A stretch of DNA of 64,000 nt, from assembly GCF_017355885.1 (NCBI RefSeq), contig NZ_JAFEUU010000002.1, forward strand, positions 310,001 to 374,000, read 5' to 3'. The position numbers and the translations under genes are program-made. Below are positions 27,323-36,716 of the stretch, piece by piece (position 1 is the first letter of the stretch; every line of letters begins with the position of its first letter). The DNA is from Sabulicella rubraurantiaca (GTDB lineage Bacteria > Pseudomonadota > Alphaproteobacteria > Acetobacterales > Acetobacteraceae). The notes under the pieces are model-generated. The model was not told where the DNA came from and did not search any database. It saw only the letters and a program-made list of their open reading frames with translations.

Positions 27323-28153
27323 ATGCCCGAACCGGGGACCCCGCTGGCGCAGGCAGAGCGCCACGTCCGCGAAGGCGAGCAGCGCGTCGCACGCCAGGCG
27401 GCCCTCGTCGCCCGGCTGGCCAGGCGGGGGCTGAACGCGACCGAAGCCCAGATCGTCCTGGAACACCTGCAGACGACCCTCGAACTCTTCCGCGACCACC
27501 TTTGGATGGAGCGCCAGGGGCGCCTGGAGCCCCGCCCGTCGCTCCCGGACACCGGCACGGGGGGCGGCGCGTTCGAAGGACATGAAAACCCGAAGCGGAC
27601 GTGTCGCATGATGGCCGAGCAGCAGCAAAGGCAGGAGGATCGGGGCTTGCGCGCAGGGCTGGCGGTGCTGGTCGCGGAGGACCGGGGCTTCATCGCCAAC
27701 CAGGTTGCCATGGCCCTGCGCCGCGGGGGCTGCGTCGTCGTCGGCCCTGCCGCGACACTTCAGGCGGCACTCTCACTGGCGCAGGGCAACGAAGCCATCG
27801 GCGCCGCGGTGCTCGACATCGATCTTCGCGGCGAGGCGGTCTATCCGGTCGCCGAGATCCTGCGCGATCGCGGCCTGCCCTTCCTGTTCCTCACCGGCTT
27901 CGGAGCCCCCATCATCCCCGAGCCTTGGCGGGACGCACCCCGCCTCGAAAAGCCCTTCGATCCCCCGGCCCTGCTCGTCGCGCTCCGCTCCGCCATCGCC
28001 CAGCCGCCCCCGACGGGCCAGGTTCCAGCCGAAGACGCCGCCCCGCCCTCGCGTGTGGTGCAGCGGGCCTGGGAGGCGATCCGCCGCAGCCGTGACCTCA
28101 TCACCGAGGGCCGGATCGCCGCCAGGCAGGGCGGTTTCGTCAGCAAGCAATAG
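27323..28153 (+). CDS. Fusion of the 73-residue helical family to a receiver domain
   Basis: A 276-residue protein. Residues 1-70 align without gaps with the small helical proteins at 54 kb (AERHVREGEQRVARQ at 11-25, ending QGRLEP). A 40-residue linker follows. Residues 110-225 form a receiver domain: Glu119-Asp120, phospho-acceptor Asp165 in AAVLDIDL, Thr191 in FLTGFG and Lys210 in LEKPF. A 50-residue basic tail ends the protein. AGGAGG six bases before the ATG at 27323 decides the start. The linker contains MMAEQQQ, which looks like an old start codon, so the fusion probably arose by loss of the stop of the small gene. It converges with the large HWE kinase (30 nt apart). Confidence 0.85.
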   Translation: MPEPGTPLAQAERHVREGEQRVARQAALVARLARRGLNATEAQIVLEHLQTTLELFRDHLWMERQGRLEPRPSLPDTGTGGGAFEGHENPKRTCRMMAEQQQRQEDRGLRAGLAVLVAEDRGFIANQVAMALRRGGCVVVGPAATLQAALSLAQGNEAIGAAVLDIDLRGEAVYPVAEILRDRGLPFLFLTGFGAPIIPEPWRDAPRLEKPFDPPALLVALRSAIAQPPPTGQVPAEDAAPPSRVVQRAWEAIRRSRDLITEGRIAARQGGFVSKQ

Positions 28154-28183
28154 GATCGCGGCAGGGATCGGCACCTCCGCCGG

Positions 28184-31100
28184 TCAGGCGCCGCCATCCT
28201 CGAGGGGCAGCCGGACCGAGCATTGCAGACCATCGGCAGCGAATTCGATCGTGGTTTCCGCATCCAGCTCGTAGGGCAGCAACTGCTCGAGCAGGTCGAG
28301 CCCGAAGCCCCGGCGCCGGGCGGCATCCCCCGCCGGCATCGCCACGCCGCTCTCGCTCCAGTCGAGCTGCAATCCGGGCGGCTCCCCCCTGCCGTCCGTG
28401 GACCAGGTGACCGCGAGCCTGCCCCCGCCGCCAAGCGCGCCGTGCTTCAGCGCGTTGGTCAGAAGTTCGTGCAGCGCGAGCGCCAGCAGCTGCACCGCCC
28501 GCGCCGGCAGCGTGACCTCCGGCCCGCTCAGCGTGACGCGCTCATGGCTCTCGTCCACGCCATGGGCCGCCAGTTCCAGCCGCAGCAACTCGCCGACCGT
28601 CACGTTGGGCGCCACCTCGCGCGACAGCAGCCCCTGGACCCGGCCCAGGGCGGCGAGGCGCTGCGAGAAGCCGCGGCCGAACTCCTCCAGGGAGGTGCTG
28701 GTGGCCTGGATCTGCTCGGCGATGCCGGAGACCACGGCCAGCAGGTTGCGGCCGCGGTGGTGCAGCTCCTCGATCAGGATGCGCTGCTCCTGCGCCTGGC
28801 GCATCTCCTCCACATCCGTGGTGGTGCCGATCCACTCGGTGATGCTGCCCCCCTGCCCTGCCCCTGGGCCGCCGCGCACCGGCAAGGCCTGGCTCTGCAC
28901 CCATTGCCAGCGCCCCTCGGCAGCGTGCCAGAGGCGGTGCTCGACCCGGAAGGCGCCGCCGCTCTCCCGGGCCTCGCGCCAAGCCTCCAGCACCGCGGCG
29001 CGGTCCGCGGGATGCACGGCGTCAAGCCAGCCCAGGTTGAGGCTTGCCTCCAGGCCCTGCCCGGTGAAGCCCTGCCATTGCGGGCTGGCCCAGCTCCAGC
29101 GCCCCTCGCCGCCCGAGCGCCAGACCGGCTGCGGAATGCCCTCCACCAGCGTGCGAAGCCGCGCCTCGCTCGCAAGCAGCGCCTGCTGCACCCGCCGGGC
29201 CTCGGTCACGTCCTGGCCGATCTTGATGAACTCCCGGACCTCGCCATCGGCGCCCACGAGCGACTGGGTCGAGCCGTCGATGAAGATGCGGGCACCGTCC
29301 TTGCGCAGATGCTCCCGGACGTTCGGTGCCACCCCCTCGCGCAGCGCTATCTCCCTCTCCTTCTGCGGCTCCCCCGTGGCGACATCCTCGGGCACGAAGG
29401 TCCGGTCCACGGACCGGCCCAGCATCTCCGCTTCCGACCAGCCGAAGACCGCCGCCGCGCCAGGCGGCCAGGAGGTGACAAGGCCTTCCCTGTCGATGGT
29501 AAGGATCGCGTAGTCGCGCACGCTCCCCACCAGCAGCTGGAACCGCTCCTCACTTTCGCGCAGCTTGGCCTGCGCAACTTCCTCCTGCAGACGCAGGACC
29601 TCCGTCTGCGCCGCCTTCCAGTCGGTGATGTCCTTGGTGGTTGTCGCGACGCCATCCCCGAGCTTGACGACGGATTGGAGGAACCAGCCGTCGAATTGTT
29701 CGTGCACGTAGTGCCGTTCGTTCTGCTCGGGCACGCCGGTCTCGGTCACGCGCTTGAAGGTGTCGAAGATGCCTTCCACGACCACGCCCGGGTTTCGCTC
29801 GAGGAGGCTCTCGCCACGAATCTCCCCGTACCGGCTCTCCGAGGTGTGGTTGTTGAGAACCCAGCGGAAGTCGGTGATCTGCCCGGCCTCGTCGCGCACC
29901 GCCTCGAAGACCTGGATCATGTCCGTCGAGGCGTCCATGGTTGCCTGGAGCAGGTCGCGGCTCGCGTGAAGCTCGGCCGTACGCTCCTCGACCTGCGCCT
30001 CGAGCTCGCTCCGGTATCTCTCCTCGGCCGCGCGGAGCCGGTCCTGCGCCTCGCGCCGGGCGGTCACGTCGCTGCCGGCGCCGAACCACTCGGCGATCTC
30101 GCCGTCGGGGCGGAGGATGGGGACGGCCCGCGACAGGACCCAGCCGACCCCTCCATCGGCCAGACGCACACGGTGCTCCATCTCGAAGAGCAACTTCGCC
30201 CGGATTGCCTCCTCGATGGCCGCGAAGACGGTGGGCCGGTCCTCCGGAAGGAGGTAGTCCTCCGCCCAGTTCTCGATGGGCTCGACCGTGTCGGCCAGCA
30301 CGTCCTGGCCGGCTAGCTGGTATACCTGCTGCCAGTCGGCGCTCACGCGGTACACCATGTAGGAGCCAGCCGTGACGAGACCGCGGAACCGTGCCTCGCT
30401 TTCACGCAGCACGTCCTCGGCGAGCTTGCGGTCATGAATGTCCATCGACGCGCCAAACCACCGGACGATCTCTCCGCTGCGCGGGCCGCGATAGGGCTCG
30501 GCGCGCACGAGGAACCACCGGTAATCGCCTGACTTCGACCGGATCCGGTGCTCGACTTCAAAGATCCCGCCCGTGCGCGCGGCTTCCTCGAACCGCGCCA
30601 TCGTCTCGCCCGCATCGTCAGGATGGACGAAGTCCGTCGCGACCTCCGCCGCGGTCGTGACGTTGGTCGGCGCGCCGATGTAGTTCTCCCAATGGCGGTT
30701 GAAGAACACCAGGCGGCCTTCGCCGTCAGTGACCCAGATGATGGGCGGCGCGACGTCCGCCATCAGCCGGAACTGCGCTTCGCTTTCGCGAAGCCAGTCA
30801 TCCGCCAGCACCTGGTCGGTGATGTCGAAGCTGACGCCGTTGATGATCCACGGGCTTTCTGGGTCGGCCCGACCGCGCAGCTGCACCCAGCGCCCGGCAT
30901 TCGGGCCGCGAGCCACCTGCATCCGCACGCTGACCTCTTCGCCCGGGGCTGCTTGGCTGGCCATCCCGGCTTCGAGCCAGGCGACGCCTTCAGGATGCAT
31001 CAGACCGGCGTACAGGGACACCTCACTGGGCTGGCCGGTGGTGGACACGCCCCATAGTCTCTGGGCCACCTGGTCGGCCCGCACGGATCGCTCACGTGTA

Positions 31101-32458
31101 TCCCACCTCCAGGCTCCCATCCCGCCGCTCTCCAATGCCAGGCGGCGAAGTTGCTCGCTCTCCTGGAGTGCCAGCTCCGCTTGCCTGCGCTCGGTGATGT
31201 CCTGAAAGACGATCGCGACGCGCGGAGGCTTGCCATCGTCCCCGCCACCGACCCGCGAGACGTGACAGTCGTACCAACGGCCATGGGGTTTCAGATAGCG
31301 CTCGAGCCGCTCGCTGATTCCGCTGCGCGCTACACGCCCGTAGATTTCCAGCCAATAGACCTCGGCCTCCGGGACGAGTTCGCTGAACAGGCGGTGATCG
31401 TAGCGTCGTCCGGTCAGGCGAGACGCCGCAGGGTTTCCCTGCAGATAAAGGGCATCGACCACCTTTCCGTCCGCGTCGCAGATCAGCTCGGCGGTAACGA
31501 ATCCCTCGTCGATGGATTCGAACAAGGTGCGATAATTCAGCTCGCTCTCCCGCAACGCATCCTCGGCCTGCCGGCGATCCGTGACGTCGCGCCAGAACAC
31601 GGCCAGGGCACCGTCCGCTGTGGGGAATGCCCGCATCTCGAGCCATCGGGCGCGCCCCTGGTCCCAGGCGTATTGGTGCTCGAGCGAGACGGGCACGCGC
31701 TCGGCCATGGCCTTTCGGAGGAGCTGCCCGACCTCGGACTGCTCACTCCCAGGGTATGCTTCCCAATGCGAGCGGCCGACGACCGCGTCTCGGGGGCGCC
31801 CGTCCAAGCGCAGAGCTTCGCGATTGTGTTCAAGGATGGTGAAGTCGGGGGCCAGCACGCCGAAGCCTTCGCCCATCCCATCCAGCACGCGGCTGAGCCG
31901 TTCTTCGCGCTCCGCCAATCCGCTGCGCGCCTGCTCCCGCTCCACCGTCACGCGGAGGCGGTCGATGACCGGCCCCAGTACCATGGAGTAGGTCTTGAGG
32001 AACTCGATGTCTCCCTGGTCGAACTCCCGCGGCTCGCGCGCGTCGACCTGCAAGATCCCCCACGGCCTTCGGCCAGGCAGCAGGATCGGCACGTTGACCA
32101 GCGCGATGGCGCCATGCTCGCGAAGGAAAGGCGGAAACTCGAAGCGCTCCTCGCACGCGATATCGTTGGTGATGACCGGCTCTGCCTTCTTGATCGCATA
32201 GGCTTCCGACGAACGATCGCTCAGGCTGACGCGCTCGTGGCCGACGATCCCGGGCCGCCAGCCGATGCCGGCCCGCACGAAGCCTGTGTTCGTCTCACGG
32301 TCGATCTCCATGACCTTCGCCAGATCAGTGCCCAGGGCCTTGGCTATGAGACGGCAACCCTCGGTGAGGATCTCGTCCAGGTCTTCATGGTCGAGCACGA
32401 AGTCCCCGAAATCAGCCAGCACGCGCTGGCGCCTCATCATCTCGTCTTGGCCGGCCAT
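28184..32458 (-). CDS. Large GAF/multi-PAS HWE-family histidine kinase
   Basis: A 1424-residue soluble kinase. Order: GAF domain (about 10-175), then eight PAS-like domains of about 110-130 residues, each ending in a DxT/DIT-type linker (VTDRRQAEDAL, ITERRQAELAL, ITDQVLADDWL, VTARREAQDRL, VTEARRVQQAL). The HWE core starts near 1231 with ELHHRGRNLLAVVSG (phospho-acceptor His about 1233), ALHELLTNALKHGAL and LDWSESG (WxE). No membrane helices are seen. At least one PAS (residues about 950-1080, with FDTFKRVTETG) is divergent. The convergent receiver fusion is the nearest possible partner. Unusually many sensor domains suggest integration of several signals. Confidence 0.92.
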   Translation of the reverse strand: MAGQDEMMRRQRVLADFGDFVLDHEDLDEILTEGCRLIAKALGTDLAKVMEIDRETNTGFVRAGIGWRPGIVGHERVSLSDRSSEAYAIKKAEPVITNDIACEERFEFPPFLREHGAIALVNVPILLPGRRPWGILQVDAREPREFDQGDIEFLKTYSMVLGPVIDRLRVTVEREQARSGLAEREERLSRVLDGMGEGFGVLAPDFTILEHNREALRLDGRPRDAVVGRSHWEAYPGSEQSEVGQLLRKAMAERVPVSLEHQYAWDQGRARWLEMRAFPTADGALAVFWRDVTDRRQAEDALRESELNYRTLFESIDEGFVTAELICDADGKVVDALYLQGNPAASRLTGRRYDHRLFSELVPEAEVYWLEIYGRVARSGISERLERYLKPHGRWYDCHVSRVGGGDDGKPPRVAIVFQDITERRQAELALQESEQLRRLALESGGMGAWRWDTRERSVRADQVAQRLWGVSTTGQPSEVSLYAGLMHPEGVAWLEAGMASQAAPGEEVSVRMQVARGPNAGRWVQLRGRADPESPWIINGVSFDITDQVLADDWLRESEAQFRLMADVAPPIIWVTDGEGRLVFFNRHWENYIGAPTNVTTAAEVATDFVHPDDAGETMARFEEAARTGGIFEVEHRIRSKSGDYRWFLVRAEPYRGPRSGEIVRWFGASMDIHDRKLAEDVLRESEARFRGLVTAGSYMVYRVSADWQQVYQLAGQDVLADTVEPIENWAEDYLLPEDRPTVFAAIEEAIRAKLLFEMEHRVRLADGGVGWVLSRAVPILRPDGEIAEWFGAGSDVTARREAQDRLRAAEERYRSELEAQVEERTAELHASRDLLQATMDASTDMIQVFEAVRDEAGQITDFRWVLNNHTSESRYGEIRGESLLERNPGVVVEGIFDTFKRVTETGVPEQNERHYVHEQFDGWFLQSVVKLGDGVATTTKDITDWKAAQTEVLRLQEEVAQAKLRESEERFQLLVGSVRDYAILTIDREGLVTSWPPGAAAVFGWSEAEMLGRSVDRTFVPEDVATGEPQKEREIALREGVAPNVREHLRKDGARIFIDGSTQSLVGADGEVREFIKIGQDVTEARRVQQALLASEARLRTLVEGIPQPVWRSGGEGRWSWASPQWQGFTGQGLEASLNLGWLDAVHPADRAAVLEAWREARESGGAFRVEHRLWHAAEGRWQWVQSQALPVRGGPGAGQGGSITEWIGTTTDVEEMRQAQEQRILIEELHHRGRNLLAVVSGIAEQIQATSTSLEEFGRGFSQRLAALGRVQGLLSREVAPNVTVGELLRLELAAHGVDESHERVTLSGPEVTLPARAVQLLALALHELLTNALKHGALGGGGRLAVTWSTDGRGEPPGLQLDWSESGVAMPAGDAARRRGFGLDLLEQLLPYELDAETTIEFAADGLQCSVRLPLEDGGA

Positions 32459-32645
32459 TTTCTTCCAACGCCCCGGGCGCCAACCCGGTCAGCCTAGGAC
32501 TTCGGCCGGTGTTGGGCGAGCCTGAGAAGCCGCGCGACCGGCAGGGCCTCAAGCTCCGCTATCCGCTCAGGGCCGCCCAATATCGTCGCGCCGCTTGATG
32601 TCAGGGCGGCTGACCTCCGCTGTCCTGCTGCACCGGGCACAGTCG

Positions 32646-32777
32646 GGCGCGATCAGGAAAGCCGCCATGGGCGATGCCATAGATTCCGCATCGCCATGCG
32701 GTATGACCGATGCGTCCACACCTCCTTCAGCGTCATGGCGCTGGCCGCCACCGTCACCTTCTGGCTCAATCAGTGAG
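32646..32777 (+). pseudogene. IS5-family transposase C-terminal remnant
   Basis: The frame ending at 32777 reads FRIAMRYDRCVHTSFSVMAL and ends TFWLNQ. This resembles the conserved C-terminus of IS5-group transposases (RRIA-x-RYD, then a hydrophobic end). Only about 45 codons are left; no start, DDE motif or inverted repeats can be seen. The rest of 32459-33048, between the large kinase and the MFS gene, holds no gene I can support. Confidence 0.5.
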
Positions 32778-33048
32778 TCCTGAGCCTAGGCCATGCGCCT
32801 CTTGGAAATGGCACAGACCTTCAAATTGGTCGTCGCGGTGAGCGGCTCATGAAACCCCTCTGAGCCCGCCAGGGCCGCCGAGCCTTGCCCTCTGAGCCGC
32901 TTGTGCGGGCGCTTGATATGAGGATCGGCTTTCGAACGACCGAGGTGGCGCGAGTCACATCGCCACCCACACGAAACAGCATGCGCCGGTCGACGCCTGC
33001 CGCCGGGCCCGTGACCAGAGAGATGTATCACGGTACAGGACCGCTCCC

Positions 33049-34311
33049 TCAGTTCCGGCCAGCAAGAAGCCTCACGACCACAAAGCCGATCAACACGACG
33101 GGCGCGAGGTGCCCGAAGGCGAGTGCCCAGGCCATGACGCTGTCCCGCCCCGCGAGGTCGAGCGCAAGCCCAACGCCGAGTGGCCCCAGGAAACCACCGG
33201 CGTAGCCACACATGCTGTGCAGCCCCATGGTCGCTCCCCGCCAGGCCTTGTCGGCCGCGGCTACCGTCCCCGCCGTCAGTGCGGCGCTGTCGAGGTAGAT
33301 CACCGCGTTCCAAGCCAGCACGCAAAGGACGGCAACGGGGCCCCAGAGCCCGAAGGACAGACCCGTCGCCACGCTCAGCACCGCCCCCGCCAGCATAGCG
33401 GTGGCGACGATCCGATCGCGTCCCAGCCGCTGCGCCATCTCGTTCCCGGTGACCGAGACGGCGATGCCGAGGAGGCCGGCAGCGGTGAACAAGGCATTGG
33501 GGTCAAGCAGCCAGCCTGACGCATCGCCTCGCGCCATGACGACTGCGAGGAAAGTGACGCCCCATGCACGCAGCGCGGCCATTTCCCAGGTGTGCACGGT
33601 GTAGCCGGCGATCCAGGCCATGGCCGCGCGGTTCCGGACAACAGGGCGGAAATCCAGCAGCTCGGCTACCGATGCCTTTGGGTCGTGTCGCGCCACTTCG
33701 GGCCCGGCAACGAGCATGATGGTGAGGAAGGCGACCAAAGCCGTCGCTGCTCCGAAGAGGAATACGCCGGTTGGGCCCGTGACGGCGCTGAGAAGGCCAG
33801 CCACCGCGAAGGAAGCTGCGCCGGCGATGCCGACGCCCAGCGCATGCCAACTCACCGCACGGGATTGCTCAGCACCTTCCAGCCGGTCGGCGACCATCTT
33901 GAGGCCGGGCATGTAGCAGCCCGCCCATCCGACCCCAGCGATGACGCGACACAGCAGGGCGCTCCAGAAGCCGTCGACCGCGACGGCCATTCCAAGATGC
34001 GAGAGCGCCGTCAGCCCTGCCCCGACGAGATAGATCCGCCGCGATGGCACACGGTCCGTCAGCGCGACCAGCACGGGAACCGACGGCACGTAGGCCGCGA
34101 AGAAGGCGCCGACGAGCCAGCCCGCCTCCGTGGCCGAAAGGGACCAGCGGTCCATGAAGACTGGCAGCAACGCGGGCAGGAAGAAGGCACCGACCTGCAC
34201 CAGGACCTGCGCGCTGACCACGGCCGCGACGGCACGACTGGCAGTCAAGGTCGTGGCGACCGCGGTGAGGTGGCGGAGATCACGGGCGCCGGGCCGGAAC
34301 CTGCTCGCCAT
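33049..34311 (-). CDS. MFS transporter, last gene of the arsenic operon
   Basis: A 420-residue major facilitator with about twelve helices and the loop-2/3 motif LVALTDRVPSRRIYLVG. GVGWAGCYMPGLKMVADRLE is in helix 4/5. Its ATG overlaps the 3' end of arsC by 32 nt, so it is transcribed with arsR-arsO-arsC. Substrate cannot be told. Arsenical efflux is suggested only by context, since no arsB or acr3 is present in the cluster. A TTG start further in is also possible. Confidence 0.85.
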   Translation of the reverse strand: MASRFRPGARDLRHLTAVATTLTASRAVAAVVSAQVLVQVGAFFLPALLPVFMDRWSLSATEAGWLVGAFFAAYVPSVPVLVALTDRVPSRRIYLVGAGLTALSHLGMAVAVDGFWSALLCRVIAGVGWAGCYMPGLKMVADRLEGAEQSRAVSWHALGVGIAGAASFAVAGLLSAVTGPTGVFLFGAATALVAFLTIMLVAGPEVARHDPKASVAELLDFRPVVRNRAAMAWIAGYTVHTWEMAALRAWGVTFLAVVMARGDASGWLLDPNALFTAAGLLGIAVSVTGNEMAQRLGRDRIVATAMLAGAVLSVATGLSFGLWGPVAVLCVLAWNAVIYLDSAALTAGTVAAADKAWRGATMGLHSMCGYAGGFLGPLGVGLALDLAGRDSVMAWALAFGHLAPVVLIGFVVVRLLAGRN

Positions 34312-34690
34312 CCTCCTTCTCGAAGTTCCGTGCGAGCGGCGCGTCGAGCAGGTCCAGGACCAGTTCGGAAGGCCGGCAGAGCCGCACGCCCTTGGGCGTG
34401 GCGACGATGGGGCGGTTCAGGAGGATCGGATGCGTCTCGATGGCGTCCAGCAACGCCTCATCCGTCAGGGCGGGGTCATCCAGGCCAAGGGCATCATACG
34501 GCGTGCCCTTGCGCCGCAGCACGTCGCGCAGCGGCACGCCCATCCGCTGCGCCAAATCCAGCACCTCCGCGCGGCTCGGCGGCGTCTTGAGATACTCGAC
34601 CACCCTGGGTTCCAGGCCAGCCCCGCGGATCATGGCCAGCGTGTTGCGCGAAGTGCCGCAGGCCGGGTTGTGGTAGATGGTGACTGTCAC
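34280..34690 (-). CDS. arsC: Arsenate reductase, glutaredoxin-coupled ArsC
   Basis: A 136-residue ArsC of the glutaredoxin-dependent (R773) class starting at GTG. The catalytic Cys is in TIYHNPACGTSRNTLAMIR. The downstream arginines of the oxyanion site are in VLLRRKG-like DVLRRKGTPYDALGL and HPILLNRPIV. It reduces arsenate to arsenite. GTGA overlap with the broken aquaporin upstream and overlap with the MFS gene downstream show tight operon packing. Because an upstream gene in the longer open frame shares its frame, the start could be misplaced by automatic calling. Confidence 0.92.
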   Translation of the reverse strand: MTVTIYHNPACGTSRNTLAMIRGAGLEPRVVEYLKTPPSRAEVLDLAQRMGVPLRDVLRRKGTPYDALGLDDPALTDEALLDAIETHPILLNRPIVATPKGVRLCRPSELVLDLLDAPLARNFEKEDGEQVPARRP

Positions 34691-35316
34691 GGTCCGAGCT
34701 CCGCTTTCGTGGGGACAGGATGAAGCGCTGACGGGCGCAGGAGCCATCCGACAGGCGCCGCGGCGAGGAGCACGCTGGCGATCTGCGTGGCCACGAAGAC
34801 TGGCAGGTCGGCCGGGCGGATGCCAGAGAAGGCGTTCGTCAGCGACCGTGCATCGCGACGGCAGGGTTTGCGAAGGAAGTGGAGGCGGTGAACCAATAGG
34901 CGGCGGTGATGTAGAGGCCGACCAGCCAGGGGAATGCACGCCGTTCGAAGCGGAGGCCGGCAAGGGTCCCAGGACCAGCCCGAAGGTGGCGACGCTTTCC
35001 AAGAGCCATTGCGCGCCGGCCGTCCCCGCAGCGCCTCCAGCGAGCTGAGCCAGGGCATAGAAGCCGGCCTCCCGTGGCAGCAACTCGCCACGGGCCACGA
35101 AGACCAGAGACACGGCCGGGTTGAGATGCGCTCCCGAGACCGGACCGAAGATCGTGATCAGCACACGAGCATCGCGCCGGTCGCCAGGGGCGCCAGGGCC
35201 GTGTCGCCGGTCAGCCGTTCGGCCATGATGCCGGAGCCGACGACGGTCGCGACCAACAGCGCGGTCCCGAGCGCTTCGGCGACGACACGTCGGGGCAGGT
35301 CGAAAGCGGCTGTCAC
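34687..35316 (-). pseudogene. Broken aquaporin (AqpS-like) of the arsenic operon
   Basis: Aquaporin sequence is present but divided among frames. GTG-initiated TAAFDLPRRVVAEALGTAL…GAMLV runs to a stop near 35161. The NPA segment GPVSGAHLNPAVSLVF continues in a second frame. ASTSFANPAVAMHGR (second NPA box) is in a third, and SLTNAFSGIRPADLPVFVAT is again shifted. At least three frame changes are needed. In rhizobial ars operons AqpS lets arsenite leave the cell. The preserved overlaps at both ends (GTGA with arsO and with arsC) show it was once an active operon member. Sequencing error is possible but would have to occur three times. Confidence 0.8.
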
Positions 35317-36716
35317 TGACAGCACGAAGCCTGCGCCGCTGCTGACACCTCGGCTGGCTCGCCCAAATTTGGTGCGCGGCAGCTTGGTTCATCGGTAAGC
35401 CCTCCAACCCGCTCCGCCGCGCCGCAGCAACCGGCCGCGGCGCTGGCTTTCCGGTCATGCGGCTTGGTGGGGCCGGAACAGACGCCGGTCTCGGGCAGGG
35501 CAAGTTCCACACGGCGTGCGGCGTCCTCGTCGCCCGAGAGGTGGGCCACGATACTGCGGACCTGCTCGTGGCCGGTGGCCAACAGGAAGGTCGGCGCGCG
35601 GCCGTAGGACTTCATGCCGGCGACGTAGAGGCCAGGCTCCTCCGGATGGCGCAGCTCCACCTCGCCATGGGGACGCACGGTGCCGCACGAATGCATGTTC
35701 GGATCAATGAGGGGCGCCAGTGCCGGCGTCGCCTGCACGGCGGGGTCGAGGGACAGGCGAAGCTCGGCAAGCGGTCTCAGATCGGGGCGGAAGCCCGTGG
35801 CGCCGACCACGCGGTCTACTTCGACCGCATGCGGGCGTCCATTCAGAATTCCCTCCACACGGATCGCTCCGCCCCGCGTCCCGAGCAGTCGGTGCACCAG
35901 AAAGGGCGCCAGCGCCGCCACCCGTGCCTCTTCAACAAGCGCGCGGGCACGGGCTCCGAGCGCTCCACGCGCTGCAAGCCCGTCATTGCTGCCGCCGCCG
36001 AAATTCGCCGCACCCAGCGGACGGCGGAAAGCCCAGGTCGTGTCGGTTCCTGGCGCCTCGTTGGCGAGGTCAGCAAGCGCTTCGACCACGTTCATGGCGG
36101 AGTGCCCGGCCCCCACCACAAGAGTGCGCTGTCCTGCATAGGTCGCACGGTCGCGCCCGAGCACGTCGGGTATGCCGTAGAAGACGCGGCTAGGCTCACC
36201 AGGCGCGGGCAGCCCGTGCGCGCCGACCGGATTGGGGCTGCTCCATGTGCCGGAGCAGTCGATCACGGCGCGGGCCTCGATTTCCTCAACGGCACCGGAC
36301 GGGCTTTCGATCTGAACGACGAAGGGGGTGCTGTCGCGCGAGCCGTCGCGCTGCAAGTCGTGGTGGCGGCGCGACAGGCCGATGACCCGCGCCTCCAGGC
36401 GGAGCCGCGCCGCGAGGGCGGGGTGCGCCGCGAGCGGCGCGAGGTAGTCGCGGACGAGTTCCTCGCCGGTCGGGTGGTGATCAGGGTCGGGCGCGGACCA
36501 GCCGGTTTCCCACAGCAGCCGGACGGCTGCGGCGTCGGTGTTGAAGCGCCAAGGCGAGAACATACGCACATGGGCCCACTCGCGCACGGCGGATGCGGGT
36601 GTCGGACCCGCTTCGAGCAGAACGGATGGCTGGTTCCGCTCGATCAGATGGGCCGTCGCGGCAAGGCCAATAGGGCCGGCGCCCACGACGACGACGGGCA
36701 GCGAAAGCCGGTTCAT
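35313..36716 (-). CDS. Flavin-dependent monooxygenase of the arsenic operon (ArsO-like)
   Basis: A 467-residue two-dinucleotide-binding flavoprotein. FAD site: VVVVGAGPIGLAATAHL near the N-terminus. NADPH site: TLVVGAGHSAMNVVEALADL near residue 195. A further conserved block is RVVGATGFRPDLRPL. The C-terminal 60 residues carry two CC pairs plus other Cys residues (AAAGCCGAAERVGG, AQASCCQ), an unusual tail that could bind trivalent arsenic. It is coupled to arsR by ATGA. Its reaction on arsenicals is not proved by sequence. Confidence 0.82.
   Translation of the reverse strand: MNRLSLPVVVVGAGPIGLAATAHLIERNQPSVLLEAGPTPASAVREWAHVRMFSPWRFNTDAAAVRLLWETGWSAPDPDHHPTGEELVRDYLAPLAAHPALAARLRLEARVIGLSRRHHDLQRDGSRDSTPFVVQIESPSGAVEEIEARAVIDCSGTWSSPNPVGAHGLPAPGEPSRVFYGIPDVLGRDRATYAGQRTLVVGAGHSAMNVVEALADLANEAPGTDTTWAFRRPLGAANFGGGSNDGLAARGALGARARALVEEARVAALAPFLVHRLLGTRGGAIRVEGILNGRPHAVEVDRVVGATGFRPDLRPLAELRLSLDPAVQATPALAPLIDPNMHSCGTVRPHGEVELRHPEEPGLYVAGMKSYGRAPTFLLATGHEQVRSIVAHLSGDEDAARRVELALPETGVCSGPTKPHDRKASAAAGCCGAAERVGGLTDEPSCRAPNLGEPAEVSAAAQASCCQ

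Noticed and set aside
34280-35512. A single 410-residue frame joining aquaporin and arsenate reductase sequence
   Set aside because: The join is only an accident of the frameshifted aquaporin. ArsC has its own GTG start at 34690.
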